Below are positions 21,801 to 31,764 of a DNA stretch of 64,000 nt, one piece after another. The notes under the pieces are model-generated. The model was not told the origin of the DNA. It was given only the letters and a program-made list of their open reading frames with translations, and searched no databases. A program made the translations under genes and the position numbers. The stretch is from Hyaloscypha bicolor E (taxonomy: Eukaryota; Ascomycota; Leotiomycetes; Helotiales; Hyaloscyphaceae), in assembly GCF_002865645.1 (NCBI RefSeq), contig NW_020194519.1:250573-314572 (forward strand). The letters run 5' to 3'. Numbering within the stretch: the stretch's first letter is position 1; every line of letters begins with the position of its first letter.

Positions 21801-23681
21801 AAATGCAGCCAAAGACATCGAACTACTGCTACTCATTACAGCGACCGTGCTGGTCGTAATCGAGGCTCCTGATGCAATGCTCGAAGAGCCGGCAGCAAAT
21901 AATATAGATGATTCTGAAAATGCAGCCGAGGATACCGACCCGCTACTACTCATCGCAACGACCGTGCTCATCGTACTACTCGGGCTATCAGCCTGACTTG
22001 AAGAACCTCTATCACTCATGCTCGAGGCTTCCAATGCAATGCTCGAAGAGCCGGCAGCAAATGACGATGAAGTGCTAAGAGGTCCTGAGGTTGAACTCAA
22101 GGTACCTAAACCGTACGAGTATATACCTATATTCCAAGAACCGCCGCAAAGTTCGAGATTGTTTCCTATGCAAGTTGCCTGGCAATTACTCTCCGAAGTA
22201 GGGAGACCGGCGCCATCGGCCAAGGATATAATATCTCCACAGAAACATTGGTCGTTAGACTCGACGCCGAAGTATACATAACCCTGACAGAAGTTTGCAC
22301 AGGATTCAATAGTCATAGATGGATCAGTATAAAATGAGTCGCTCAGGGCTCGGGGATCGGAATCAGTATAACAGCCTAGGTATGTGTACGCAGTAGGAGT
22401 TGCAGTCGCGGATGCGGAGCCAGACGTGGCAGACAATACACTAGGTAAAAGAGAAGACCCCATTGACAAACTAGTAACTTGTGGGTCTGACAAGGACGAG
22501 GATACTGAGCCGAAGCTGCTGGAGGCAATTCCGGTGGAACCTAACGAAGACGAAGCTGAAACGGTTGAGCTGACAGTTTGAGGTCTCGAAAAGGCTGAAG
22601 ATACTGAATCGAAGCTGATAGACGATTCCGGAAATGCAGCGAAGGACATCGAACTACTACTGCCCATCGCAGCGACTGTGCTCGTCGTAACACTCGGGCC
22701 AGCAAGCACACAGTACCTGTTTTTGTTAGTTAACAATCTGCTTCGACCCCATAAGACGAAACTTACGCGCTCCCTATAATCAAATTCGAACAGTTGTTGG
22801 CGATTTCCGTGTTCAAAGTCTGGAAATCTGCGAACGTGATGCCATACGCTTGTTCGATGAGATCACAAACATCGCCGGACTGGACGATGTAGTACTGGCA
22901 GCAGTTTTGTATTGTGCCCCCTGGAATCGGTGCTGCGGGTGAAGGCTGGCATGATATCGTGGAGGAGGATGTTGAAGAGGAGGTGGTCGCAGTTGGCTGA
23001 GAGCCTATAACAGATATTAGAACCTGAGCTTGCAAGAGGGTTGCAAATCAAAATAACCAAATTTGTCTAGAACTCTTCAAGACTTCCTGCTCGATGGCGT
23101 CGAGGCTAGGATTGATATGGATTCTCGTGGGCTCGGAACACCTGGACGGCCAAATGAGGAATTCAATTGCGTCGAAACACAAGCGGAAAGCAGACGGAGG
23201 ATCGCCTTACCTGTGAAGCTCGAAGCGCCTGGAGTGTAAATCGTGCTCAGTGTCGAAACTGCATTTGTTGGCGTAATGGTAGAAGGAGAGGAAGGAAAAG
23301 TCAGAGATGTGCTGGTAGAGCCAGCAGCCAAATTACAAGACCAAGCCGTGCTCGTGGTCATTGTGTCGTTCCAATCGCAGCCAGAGGCTGTACCCATGGC
23401 GGTCAGGGCTGTACTCGTGGCTGCAGAGGATATACTCGTGGTTGCCGAGGCTGTACTCATGGCTGCAGAGGCTGTACTCATGGCGGTCGGGACTATACTC
23501 GTGGCTGCCGAGGCTGTACTCATGGCTGCAGAGGCTGTGCTCATGGCTGCAGAGACGGCGTTCGAAGATGTCTGTGCCAGACATCTGTTTTCATGTTAGT
23601 TCGAGATATGGAGCGAGGGGGAGGTACTGACATCTGGGAGAAAGAGAGAGACAGAACGGCTAGAAAGAGTCGCGCGATCAT
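18807..23681 (-). CDS. Secreted LysM-WSC-LysM cell-wall protein, 1400 residues
   Basis: Probably an extracellular chitin/glucan-binding wall protein. Eight exons agree in phase: complement(join(18807..19297,19350..19427,19469..19804,20035..20247,20294..22716,22767..23004,23211..23584,23632..23681)). Residues 1-15 are a signal peptide (MIARLFLAVLSLSFS). Then come an Ala/Ser/Thr repeat, LysM 1 (about 178-226, YYIVQSGDVCDLIEQAYGIT), a WSC domain (about 333-425, YLGCYTD...CFCGD...LCGG), a long Ser-rich repeat region and LysM 2 (about 785-835, YTVVSGDTCFAIWTEFGI). A dibasic stretch (RRKTKRDSG) precedes a folded domain, followed by a Thr/Tyr module (STVYTTITYTITSC), a Cys-rich patch and a hydrophobic C-terminus (SGVLVVLLAVLGALV) resembling a GPI-anchor signal. 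The 230-bp intron at 19805-20034 could hide another exon. It could act as a wall component or in masking chitin; that is inference. Confidence 0.84.
21480..21960 (-). repeat. Coding minisatellite in the Ser-rich region
   Basis: Within the LysM-WSC gene a module of about 32 codons, centred on ASITTSTVAVMSSSSSMSL and AAFSES-TGSSSI, is repeated about five times with point differences. It encodes a Ser/Thr-rich, probably O-mannosylated spacer between the WSC and second LysM domains. Copy number is likely to vary between strains. Confidence 0.75.
23400..23570 (-). repeat. Coding microrepeat SAAMSTA near the N-terminus
   Basis: An approximately 21-bp unit encoding variants of SAAMSTA is repeated about eight times right after the signal peptide of the LysM-WSC protein. 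On the plus strand it reads as repeats of GGCTGTACTCATGGCTGCAGA with changes. Unit boundaries shift slightly. Confidence 0.75.
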
Positions 23682-24339
23682 TGTAACGAGTGTGGGTCTG
23701 AACCGGAGGGCGAAGCAAGAGAGCGTGTTGGTACAGACTGTTGTTAATGTCAACGAGTATACGAAGTAAAAATCAACAAGTGCAATGAGGAGGCATGGCT
23801 CATTTTATTGTTGTTCCGCCAAGGAAGTAGAAAGACGGGACGATTGGAAAAACATGGGAAGGAGAGTTTGGCGTGTTAGCACAATTGAAGGGTTGGGCAG
23901 GACGAGGAATGGATTTTCATGTCTCATGGAACTTCGACGCGACGGTTGGCCCAACGAGAACAACTCCGAGATCTTCATGCTTCGATACCTTTCTTGAAAG
24001 CTGAAACTCTCAGCAGAACGATGGAGAGACAAGTGGGAACCATATATATACGTTCCATTGACAGATGACTTCTTCGATTACGAATACCTCACTTTCGTTC
24101 ATTTCTTTCAGTCTTTTATGGCTATGATCCTGTTGAGGACCGCTTGGTCATCGAAGTTCAGAATTTCACACTGCCGAGTGTGAGGAATGGAGAGCGTGGC
24201 TGCTAATGGCCGGATATGTGAAAGCCAAAGAAGGTGTTGAAATGGAGCTTCAAGAATCGAGACATGATTGTATTGTATAACAAGGATGTATCTGAAAATG
24301 TGCTCGAACAGCAATAGTATCTCGCTCAGACAGACGGCA
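23682..24339. other. Intergenic region upstream of the LysM-WSC gene
   Basis: No gene seen. It should hold the promoter of the minus-strand LysM-WSC gene and the 3' end of NOP4. A TATA-like run (ATATATATACG, about 24042-24052) lies about 360 bp upstream of the LysM-WSC start codon. Confidence 0.35.
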
Positions 24340-26757
24340 CTAAGCACCCTGTCTTCGATCCCTTCTTGCCATGCGCTTCTTCTGAATAATCTGTGTCCGC
24401 TTAGTCTGCTTTTCATTCACCTCCGGCTCGCCAACTTTCGGCCTCGAGGTTCGAACAGTCTTTTTGTTCCAGTTTGGCCCCTTCGGATACTTTTTCCCTT
24501 TTGGGCGTTCAACCTCCCCATCACGCCTTCTCTTTTCACCATCGACATTCTTTGGAGCGACTCGATCAAATGACTTCTTCGGGCCCTCCTCAGGTCTCCC
24601 CTTCTTGCCCTTCATCCCCTTCCTCGTCTTCGCCATGATCGAATTTTTGCTCAGTACTTTCTTCCCAGTCTTCTCAGGCAACTCCCCCTTCTCTCTTGCC
24701 TCCAGTACCTCCTTCGACCTAACTCTAGCCTTCTCCTCCCTCTCCTTCCTCCTCTGCACAACCTGCGCATTCTCAATCGCAAACTCCACAATAAGTCTCT
24801 GCTTCTTGCCACTTGCATTCTCGACCGCATGGCCATTCAACCACCGTAATCCCATAAGCGCCCAGCGATGAGAACTATATTCCACAAATCCGTACCCACG
24901 GCTTCGTCCAGCGCCAGAATCTTCGGAGACTTTGGCTCCTTCGCGACCTTCGAAGACAATCTTGGCTTGGCGGACGATGCCTTTGCCCTTGGCTTTTCGC
25001 TGCTTTTCAGCCTCACGCATCTCGTCACCGCCGCGAGCTTCTTCCTCCTTGGAGAGTTGAGCCCGAAGTCCACCTTTAACATCTTTAGCGAATCCGACGA
25101 CTGCTTCACGGGCGAGGGCTTTCAGGTCCTTAGAGTTAACGTTTCGAGGAAGGTTGCGGATTGAGAGACGGGTGAGTGAAAGGTGGAGAGTAGGGTTGTT
25201 TTGGATGAGCTTCTTGCGCTGCATAGCGGAGTCTTCTCGCATTTTTACTTCGGAGGGAGCGAGCATTTCATAGAGGGGTGTGCCGGAGGCAACCGTCCCT
25301 TCAGAGAGGAGGTAGAGCTTTCGCTTGTCTTTGTCTCGGTCAGTGCGGAAGTTCGTGCCATCTTCTGTTAGTTTGACAGCTTTCTCTTTTTCCACAGCTT
25401 TTGAGATTTGGAGAACCCGCCCTTCGATGGTGTAGAGGCCGGACGAGTCAGCGCCTTCGTCCTGGAGGAGGGAATGCTTGGCTTTGGTGGTCGTGTCGGC
25501 TTTCTTGGTTGCATTGGCGCCGCTGGGTTGGAAGCGTGGTGCAAGGCGGAAACAATTATCTGCGTCCTCAAAATTGAAGAAGCAGACAAAACCAGTACCT
25601 TTCGGTCGGTCTGTCGCGCGATCCATGACCACTCGTGCATAGCGGACTGGGCCGAATTGACTGAAGTGTTCTTTGAGGTCGGGGTCGAGTGTCGTGAAGG
25701 GCAGATTACGAATGAAGAGAGTTGTAGAGTTGTCGGTAATCAAAACCTTTTGTGGCTTTTCTCCCACTGGTTCCTCGTCAGACATATCCTCGTCTTCAAC
25801 ATCACTAAAACCATCATCCTCGTTTTCGCCGAGTTCTTCCTCGTCAGACTTCTCGCCTAGCTCCTCATTTTCTTCATCGTCTTCTTCCTCGGACTCCAGT
25901 TGATCTCCGAAGTTTTTCATGAAATTTGCAACGTCGTCCTCCTCGTTAGGCTCCTCTTCGTCGGACACTTTGGCGCCTCCATCCTCTGCATCGCTCTCAT
26001 CCGCATCTTCTGCGCCTGCATGCTTCGATTGGCCTTCCCAAACTTCTTTCTCAACAGCCCAATCCACAGCCAATTGTCTGCCATCCACCGTCGTGCCATT
26101 GATAGCAGCTAATGCCTTCTCAGCATTCTTTCTGCCCCTCATAACCACAAATCCAAACCCAGCTTGCTTATCCTTGACCTTTGGCAACGTAGAATGCTTA
26201 ACTTTCCCAAACTTTCTAAACATTGCTTCCAATTGCTCGGGTGTCTTCACACTCCATGGCAGATTTCGGATAATCAACTTGGGCGGTTTCTTCGCCTCAG
26301 CCATTTTCTCCTCTCGCGACTTCTTAATCGCGGCAGCCTCTGCGGATATAGTACTCTTCCTCTTCCCTTCCATACCATCATTTGCAACAATTTCTCTTGA
26401 TCTAGGTTGTGCAATCTCGATCTTCATCCTCCGCCCAAGGAAAATTTTCCCATTAAACTCATCTGCTGCCTTTTGTGCATCTTCCGCATCTGCGAATGTT
26501 ACAAAGCCATATCCTTTCGATTGCTTGGTTTCGGTATCAAGGACGACGGTTGCGTGCTTGAGAGGGTAGCTTTCGGAGAATAGTTTGGTAAGGGCTTCGC
26601 TGGTTGCTATGGCTGGGAGGGAGCGGACGAAGAGGGTGCGTCGAGCTCCAGCATTGGTTTCTTTTCGTGCCTTTTTGGAGGGGTGGAATTGTGTATCTTC
26701 GGGGGCCACGGCGTCAATAGCATCGCCGTCCTCTGAGCTGCGCTGTCGCTTTGCCAT
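24340..26757 (-). CDS. NOP4: Nucleolar RNA-binding protein Nop4 (RBM28 family)
   Basis: Acts in the nucleolus in large-subunit pre-rRNA processing (known for yeast Nop4/human RBM28). Single exon, 805 residues, typical family length. Four RNA-recognition motifs are visible: RRM1 about 40-118 (TLFVRSLP...KGYGFVTF), RRM2 about 160-237 (LIIRNLP...GFGFVVM), RRM3 about 346-420 (TLFIRNLP...KGTGFVCF) and a longer RRM4 from about 520 (LSIRNLP...RGYGFVEY). A strongly acidic Asp/Glu stretch lies between RRM2 and RRM3. The C-terminal 120 residues are Lys/Arg-rich with several nuclear-localisation-like runs. Its start faces the MED19 start across an 816-bp shared upstream region. Confidence 0.95.
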   Translation of the reverse strand: MAKRQRSSEDGDAIDAVAPEDTQFHPSKKARKETNAGARRTLFVRSLPAIATSEALTKLFSESYPLKHATVVLDTETKQSKGYGFVTFADAEDAQKAADEFNGKIFLGRRMKIEIAQPRSREIVANDGMEGKRKSTISAEAAAIKKSREEKMAEAKKPPKLIIRNLPWSVKTPEQLEAMFRKFGKVKHSTLPKVKDKQAGFGFVVMRGRKNAEKALAAINGTTVDGRQLAVDWAVEKEVWEGQSKHAGAEDADESDAEDGGAKVSDEEEPNEEDDVANFMKNFGDQLESEEEDDEENEELGEKSDEEELGENEDDGFSDVEDEDMSDEEPVGEKPQKVLITDNSTTLFIRNLPFTTLDPDLKEHFSQFGPVRYARVVMDRATDRPKGTGFVCFFNFEDADNCFRLAPRFQPSGANATKKADTTTKAKHSLLQDEGADSSGLYTIEGRVLQISKAVEKEKAVKLTEDGTNFRTDRDKDKRKLYLLSEGTVASGTPLYEMLAPSEVKMREDSAMQRKKLIQNNPTLHLSLTRLSIRNLPRNVNSKDLKALAREAVVGFAKDVKGGLRAQLSKEEEARGGDEMREAEKQRKAKGKGIVRQAKIVFEGREGAKVSEDSGAGRSRGYGFVEYSSHRWALMGLRWLNGHAVENASGKKQRLIVEFAIENAQVVQRRKEREEKARVRSKEVLEAREKGELPEKTGKKVLSKNSIMAKTRKGMKGKKGRPEEGPKKSFDRVAPKNVDGEKRRRDGEVERPKGKKYPKGPNWNKKTVRTSRPKVGEPEVNEKQTKRTQIIQKKRMARRDRRQGA

Positions 26758-27573
26758 TGTGTTTTAGAGCTGCTTGTATTCTTCTCGAACACGAGATTTT
26801 GATACCCGAGATTTTTTTGGAGTGAACTTTATCGGAATCACGCTAACCCAAAAAGAGCACAACAGAATCTGAGGCTCAACGAGAAAGGCCGAGTAGACTC
26901 ATCACACAGCTCTATTGATTCTAGCCTCTTTGATAACATCAGACTCACGCCGAGACATTGGCGATTTTCTTAGCCTCTTTGTAAATTCTTATTGATACTC
27001 CATTTCTTTGTCCACGGCCCAGATTTATACATTGCGTCACGTGCCCGCCTCGCGAATCCTTGCCTAGTGTCGTTAGTGCGACCCTTGCTCTATCTGGCTC
27101 GTCAAAGACGGCGCCTCCGATCTCCAGAGACTGAACCTCATCCAGATCAACCACCACCACCGACGACATCGCGAACCCCTCGCCGGCCCCTTAAAAAGTA
27201 CATCGCGACACCGATATCGACCGAGATAAGTGGATGAAGCAGGATCTGATATAGCTGGAGCGCTGTTGTGGGTGTGCTGGTGCGATTTGCGACCGTCGCC
27301 CTAGGAACAACCTACCCTTCCTCCGCCCTCTTCGGCCATCGAGAATCATCGAGAGGACGCTGCCTTTTGATCCGCGAGTCGGAGTCGGAGTCGAACACAC
27401 GGTCCTCGATTATCCATCGCTTGAGACGGGTGCCGGCGCATCTGGCAAACATCGCTCTTCGAACCTGCACGGTTCTTTCGCCCCTGGCCGCGGAGCACAA
27501 CAGTCGACAGACTCTTTGTCCGCCCAATCACCCTTCCCTCGACATCTTTGACAATCTCGTCTCTACGAACGCT
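26758..27573. promoter_or_regulatory. Shared upstream region of NOP4 and MED19
   Basis: 816 bp separate the two divergently transcribed start codons, so both promoters and leaders must lie here. A TCACGTGC E-box-like palindrome lies at about 27037-27044. The plus-strand frame upstream of the MED19 ATG is open from 27268, but its sequence is low in similarity to Med19 N-termini, so I treat it as leader. Nothing else was recognised. Confidence 0.45.
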
Positions 27574-28792
27574 ATGCCTTCCGACCACCCACAGACACCC
27601 CAGAGTCCTTCTACAGCCTCCTCCAGCGCAGCCGACCAGCCCCGAAAACAATCAGCCTCACCTCACATCTCCCACTCGCTCCCCACACCCGCACACAGCA
27701 TCAACGGCAGCATGTCTTCCAACTCAGATATCGCATTGGAGGCGGCTATGCTTCAGGACGCTCTTCATGAGGAAGTTTCTAACAAGCGTAAGCGTGATGT
27801 TGAAGACAACGGGGATCGAGATCAGAAGAAGGTACATGTCGAGGATAGCAGAGCCAGTATTGACGACCTCCATTTGGACGTCGGTGAAAAATATCTTCTC
27901 TGTAGAACTCGTAAGGCTCCCTCTTCCATAAGACCTACATTCTCCCCTTGGTATTGTATTCCAGGTCTTGTACTACTCGAGTCCCCAGCACATCATCTAC
28001 AGAAGTATTTGGTTAACACGGACTTGATGCGCAGCCCACCCTGCTCGCCTCCCAGATCTCAAACAAGATTTATATGCTATGTATTCTCTTGAAGACCTTG
28101 CAAAGTCTGTTGCACGAACGAACCCCGATGGATCAAAGGCGGTCAAGCTGCGCAAGACGTACAAGAATCATATCAAGGAACATGGAGTCAGTGGCGCCTT
28201 TGACTCGGTCAAGAAGGAGATGGATGCGCCCGATACACTACTGGCTATGATGCTTGCACCCGAAGAGGAATGGGATGCACAGTTCACACGAGGAAAAGAA
28301 TTTGGCAAGGGTCTACCAGAGACCGTGATGGCTAGCATGGGCAAGGCTTTCACAATGGCGAGAGGTATCATACCGAAGACTTCATGGAACGCTGCAGTTC
28401 TGGGTGAGCTGGTTTCTGCTCCTTCCCAAACCGAATCTGCAAAAGTCATGCAGAACGGGAACAAGGCTGGGGCCCCACAAAATCCGAGCATCGCCCGAAC
28501 CGCCAAGTCAGACCCGCCACGTCCGAAACGCAACCTGAAGAAACGGACATATGGCGACTCGAGCTTTGAGGGTTATGGTGAGGGGTATGTGGATGACGAT
28601 GCGCAAGAGACTGGGTATTCCGGCACAGATGGTGAAGATCGGGCCGGGAGCAGGAAGCGTCCAAAGAAGGTTGGTAGTATGCTATACCTGCAGACTTGCA
28701 TGGCTAACAACAAAAAGACTTCACAAAGTCACAGCTTCCAAAATCCCCCGATGCGCCAAAACAGTTACGGTCCAGGCATGGTTGGAGCTTGA
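27574..28792 (+). CDS. MED19: Mediator subunit 19 (Rox3)
   Basis: Subunit of the Mediator head that links transcription factors to RNA polymerase II. Model join(27574..27910,28035..28669,28718..28792), 348 residues. The 124-bp first intron joins exons as LLCRT-PHPARLPDL...DLYAMY, matching the conserved start of the fungal Rox3 domain. A basic KRKRDVEDNGDRDQKKVH segment precedes DLHLDVGEKYLLCRT; the domain continues with GSKAVKLRKTYKNHIKEHG and MMLAPEEEWDAQFTRGKE. The C-terminal third is basic (PRPKRNLKKRTYG) and ends NSYGPGMVG. The last intron (48 bp, branch GGCTAAC, donor GTTGGT) is a multiple of three and may be retained, adding 16 residues. Confidence 0.9.
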
Positions 28793-30169
28793 TAGTCAGT
28801 AGCAGACTACGTGCTCCACTGTCCATTGTATGGTATACGATGTTGATTCGGGCAATCGAGGGGGCTGGCATTTGCCCACAGCACTCGATATATACTCGCG
28901 TCCGCTTATCACAGAATGCTCATAGATTGGCATACACAGATGATATGGCAGCGGGCGGGATATCCAGCCAAGCTCAGCGCTTTTGGCTGAGAGACCCACG
29001 ATAGTCTCTAGCGGTGAATGTTTGATGGCACGCTTTCCAGTGGCCTCTAGCGAGGATTGCATTTCTGGTTGTAGCGGGAGTCTGGTCTGGATGGATAGGC
29101 AGAGTTGGCAAGGACGCGATTCACGGTCTCTCTGCAAACGTACTCCAAAATAATGCAAAAAGCATTCAAGTATCTGAATCATGTCTCTTGGTGATCCCTT
29201 CCCTAGTACCCAAGTGAAACAAACGAAGGCTCTTTTATGACTTGATTGCATAGTCTCTTTGAGTTTCTGAGATGACATCTTCAAGTCCTCTTACTTTGGA
29301 TTCTCCGTTGTTCTTTTGTCGAATGATTTATCGTCGAACCATGCAGCAAGTGCTGGCTTCTCACTGATTCCAAACCCCCTCTTCACAAAGAAACAACCCT
29401 CAACCCCTGATTGAATCTCAATGCTATATCCATTCATTCCCGTCTCATCTTTCATACTTAATCTCCGCTACTATTCCAATATTCCATATTCCATCGAAGC
29501 CCCCTTCCGACTCCTCGATTTCGTCTTGCTATTTCACTTCGCTTCACCTAAACCCAGCCTCACTTCCGTCTTGTTTTCTCAACACGACATCACAAGTCGA
29601 AATAAGATGGAAACACAGCACTCCATCTCTCATAAGAGAAAGGAGAACAACTCTCAAGAGTGGTACCCAGAATATCCACATCCCATCCCCCCCTCAAGCA
29701 CTCTCTCGTCTTCTGTTGCGCCAACTACACCCAAATTGGAGCCAGCACATAGCAATGCGAAACAGGGAAACTCTCCCGCCGTCTGACGGTACCGTGAAGG
29801 GGAAGAGTTGCTGAGTCTAGAAGTTAGTGTTGGCGTGTTTGTCAAGATTTTTGGGGGAAGTTTGAGCGAGGGGGCGTGTTGTCGATGTACGCGTAAGGAG
29901 TGGCGATTGGGGCGTGTTTTGGACTGGGAGGGAAGTGGACAAGTCTCGGAGGTGCTGCCTGCTGTCTTTGCTTGTTGGTTCCTAGCACCTACGTTTGGTT
30001 GAGGTGCTTGGTGAATGGGGTGTTGTGCGCCGAGGGGTTTGTTATTTGGATGCGCTGTAGAAAATAAGATCAGCAGAGGCAAGCATTGTCTGAAGGTTTG
30101 AGCGTTGAAAGCGTGAGTGGGGAAGTCGACGGCGAGGAAGCTGGCTGGCGGTGCACTGCAGGTCCAGGA
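28793..30169. other. Intergenic region with one small ORF
   Basis: No confident gene. Minus-strand ORFs at 28796-29284 and 29654-30223 show no recognisable motif and overlap low-complexity sequence. A short plus-strand frame at 29607-29786 is listed separately. CT-rich, promoter-like sequence lies at 29370-29600. Confidence 0.35.
29607..29786 (+). CDS. Possible small protein of 59 residues
   Basis: ATG at 29607 follows a CT-rich leader with promoter-like composition (29400-29600) and opens a short hydrophilic frame (METQHSISHKRKENNS..., rich in Pro/Ser, ending SNAKQGNSPAV). No family recognised. It could be a real small protein, the first exon of a lost gene, or chance. Confidence 0.22.
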   Translation: METQHSISHKRKENNSQEWYPEYPHPIPPSSTLSSSVAPTTPKLEPAHSNAKQGNSPAV

Positions 30170-31602
30170 GACTAATTGATACATCGCCTTTTGAAGTCGA
30201 TGGCCACTCTTGCCAGGAAGCACTGACTGGCGCTACTACAAGAAAGTGTGCCTGGAGCACTTGATCACGATTGGCGTCAGATACTCCATTGTGAACGGCG
30301 TCAATGGGACATTAGCTTCCGACAATTTGGCCATAACGGGTCACCCAGCTGTAAGTGCTCGGCTATGCCCATATCAGGATTAAAACGACTAAAACTACTT
30401 CAGTGATCTCAAATTTCTGTGTTTGATGCATCCTCTCCCGTCCCGGTCGTGATCCCGACTATGCACCCCATCCCCGACTGCCTCGACTTTGACAAGTATG
30501 CAAGTGTCGACGCTGTTATCAACAACAACATCTCTCCGTACTGTGCCAACCTATATCTCATCTCTGGAATGGCGGGGCCTTGCACGATTCTCTCGCAACC
30601 TACAATGATTTGATGGCCAACTGCTATTCTGTCTGGTCTCTTCAAATCTTCCGCCAAAGCGGTAAAGAGCTCCGCGCCCGCCCAAATCGAGAAATTTTAC
30701 AATAGCGAGGACTTGCCCAAGTAATTTACCTGTGTTTACAGCGTTCCTATGGACAGGAATAACGGTTCCACGGTCTACACCAACAAAACTGGCCCAAGAT
30801 GTCCGCCTAACCACTGGCCCACTTGCCGACGGGTATGGCTACAGCATCCATTACTTTGCCAACGACATGGACGCATGGCTAGGCTTCATGGAGCAGACGT
30901 ACAGTGTCGATCAAAGTTGGATCATTCCAATGGTCCATGCATTTGCTCCTTGCCCCAGCTGGTAAACAAAGAATGCGAGAACTATGGCAAACAGCACTTC
31001 TACGAAATCTCTGGCGACACGAAGATACCAGACCCTGCAGAAGCTATCAAGAACAACTTGGGCGACGATACTGCTATAATTAACTGGCTAAGCGATACGG
31101 CGTTCTTATCTTCGTTCAACTTATTCAACGGCGACTCGCGAGAATGGCAGAATGCAAACGTTGTGAACGGCACATCGATGAGCGTAGACAGCGTGGCTGC
31201 TTCTGCCGCCTCCATGAAGAGCGTAGATGGTATCAGACAGAAGGAGGTGGACGGGGAAGCGCTACAAATCATCCTGCTCTTCGTGGGCGCCCTTCTGATG
31301 TTGCTGCCGGGCATGGGCGAAAAGGTTGGTGCTCTCTTCGATTCGACAATGATCGTCCGCATGAGTGCCTTAATCTCCAACGCGGGCAATCTAGCGTTAA
31401 CTGGATACACATTGCCAAAGACCCGTGGTCTACCCCATTGGCGATCAATGGCCTCTTGGTTGGCGGCCTGGCGACGCGAGCCTTTGGGGCGTTCTCGTCC
31501 GCTGCTGTGAAGAGTAGGGGCCTACCGGACAGTGCTATTCAGGAACTCGGTAAGGATATTGTTAGTTCGCATTGGCATGGGAAAGAGTTCTGGCAAGCGT
31601 AA
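30170..31602 (+). pseudogene. Broken C-terminal region of a GH18-type (subgroup C) chitinase
   Basis: Recognisable pieces of the region after the catalytic domain of large fungal chitinases lie in order but in different frames: PTMHPIPDCLDF (30460s), SLATYNDLMANCYSVWS (about 30590-30640), IEKFYNSEDLPK followed by a stop (about 30690-30724), GYGYSIHYFANDMDAWLGF, then a long open part with EISGDTKIPDPAEAIKNNLG, TAFLSSFNLFNGDS and LQIILLFVGALLMLLPGMGE (about 31000-31420), and finally a tail in another frame. At least three frame changes or stops separate them. No catalytic GH18 core (DxxDxDxE) or signal peptide is present upstream, so this is a truncated, inactive copy. Family call is from memory of this C-terminal pattern. 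Confidence 0.62.
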
Positions 31603-31764
31603 GTTGTGCAAGCTATAGTTTGCGGGTGTGGCTAGGAGCGGGAATGCTTGGTGGAGGTCGTTTGGAGTGCATGTTAAAGAAGTATATTCGAATATTCGGT
31701 TAGACGTGGAGATGTGGAACGCCGATGAAGGGGGAAAAGCTACGGGAATACCTCTCTTATTCAC

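Noticed and set aside
20479..22581. Plus-strand ORFs opposite the LysM-WSC gene
   Set aside because: They are antisense shadows of the Ser-rich coding repeats, rich in Glu/Val/Leu only because Ser codons reverse to these.
24464..26569. Plus-strand ORFs opposite NOP4
   Set aside because: Antisense shadows of Lys/Glu-rich coding sequence.
28796..29284. 162-codon minus-strand ORF downstream of MED19
   Set aside because: No recognisable motif and position convergent on the MED19 3' end; likely chance.
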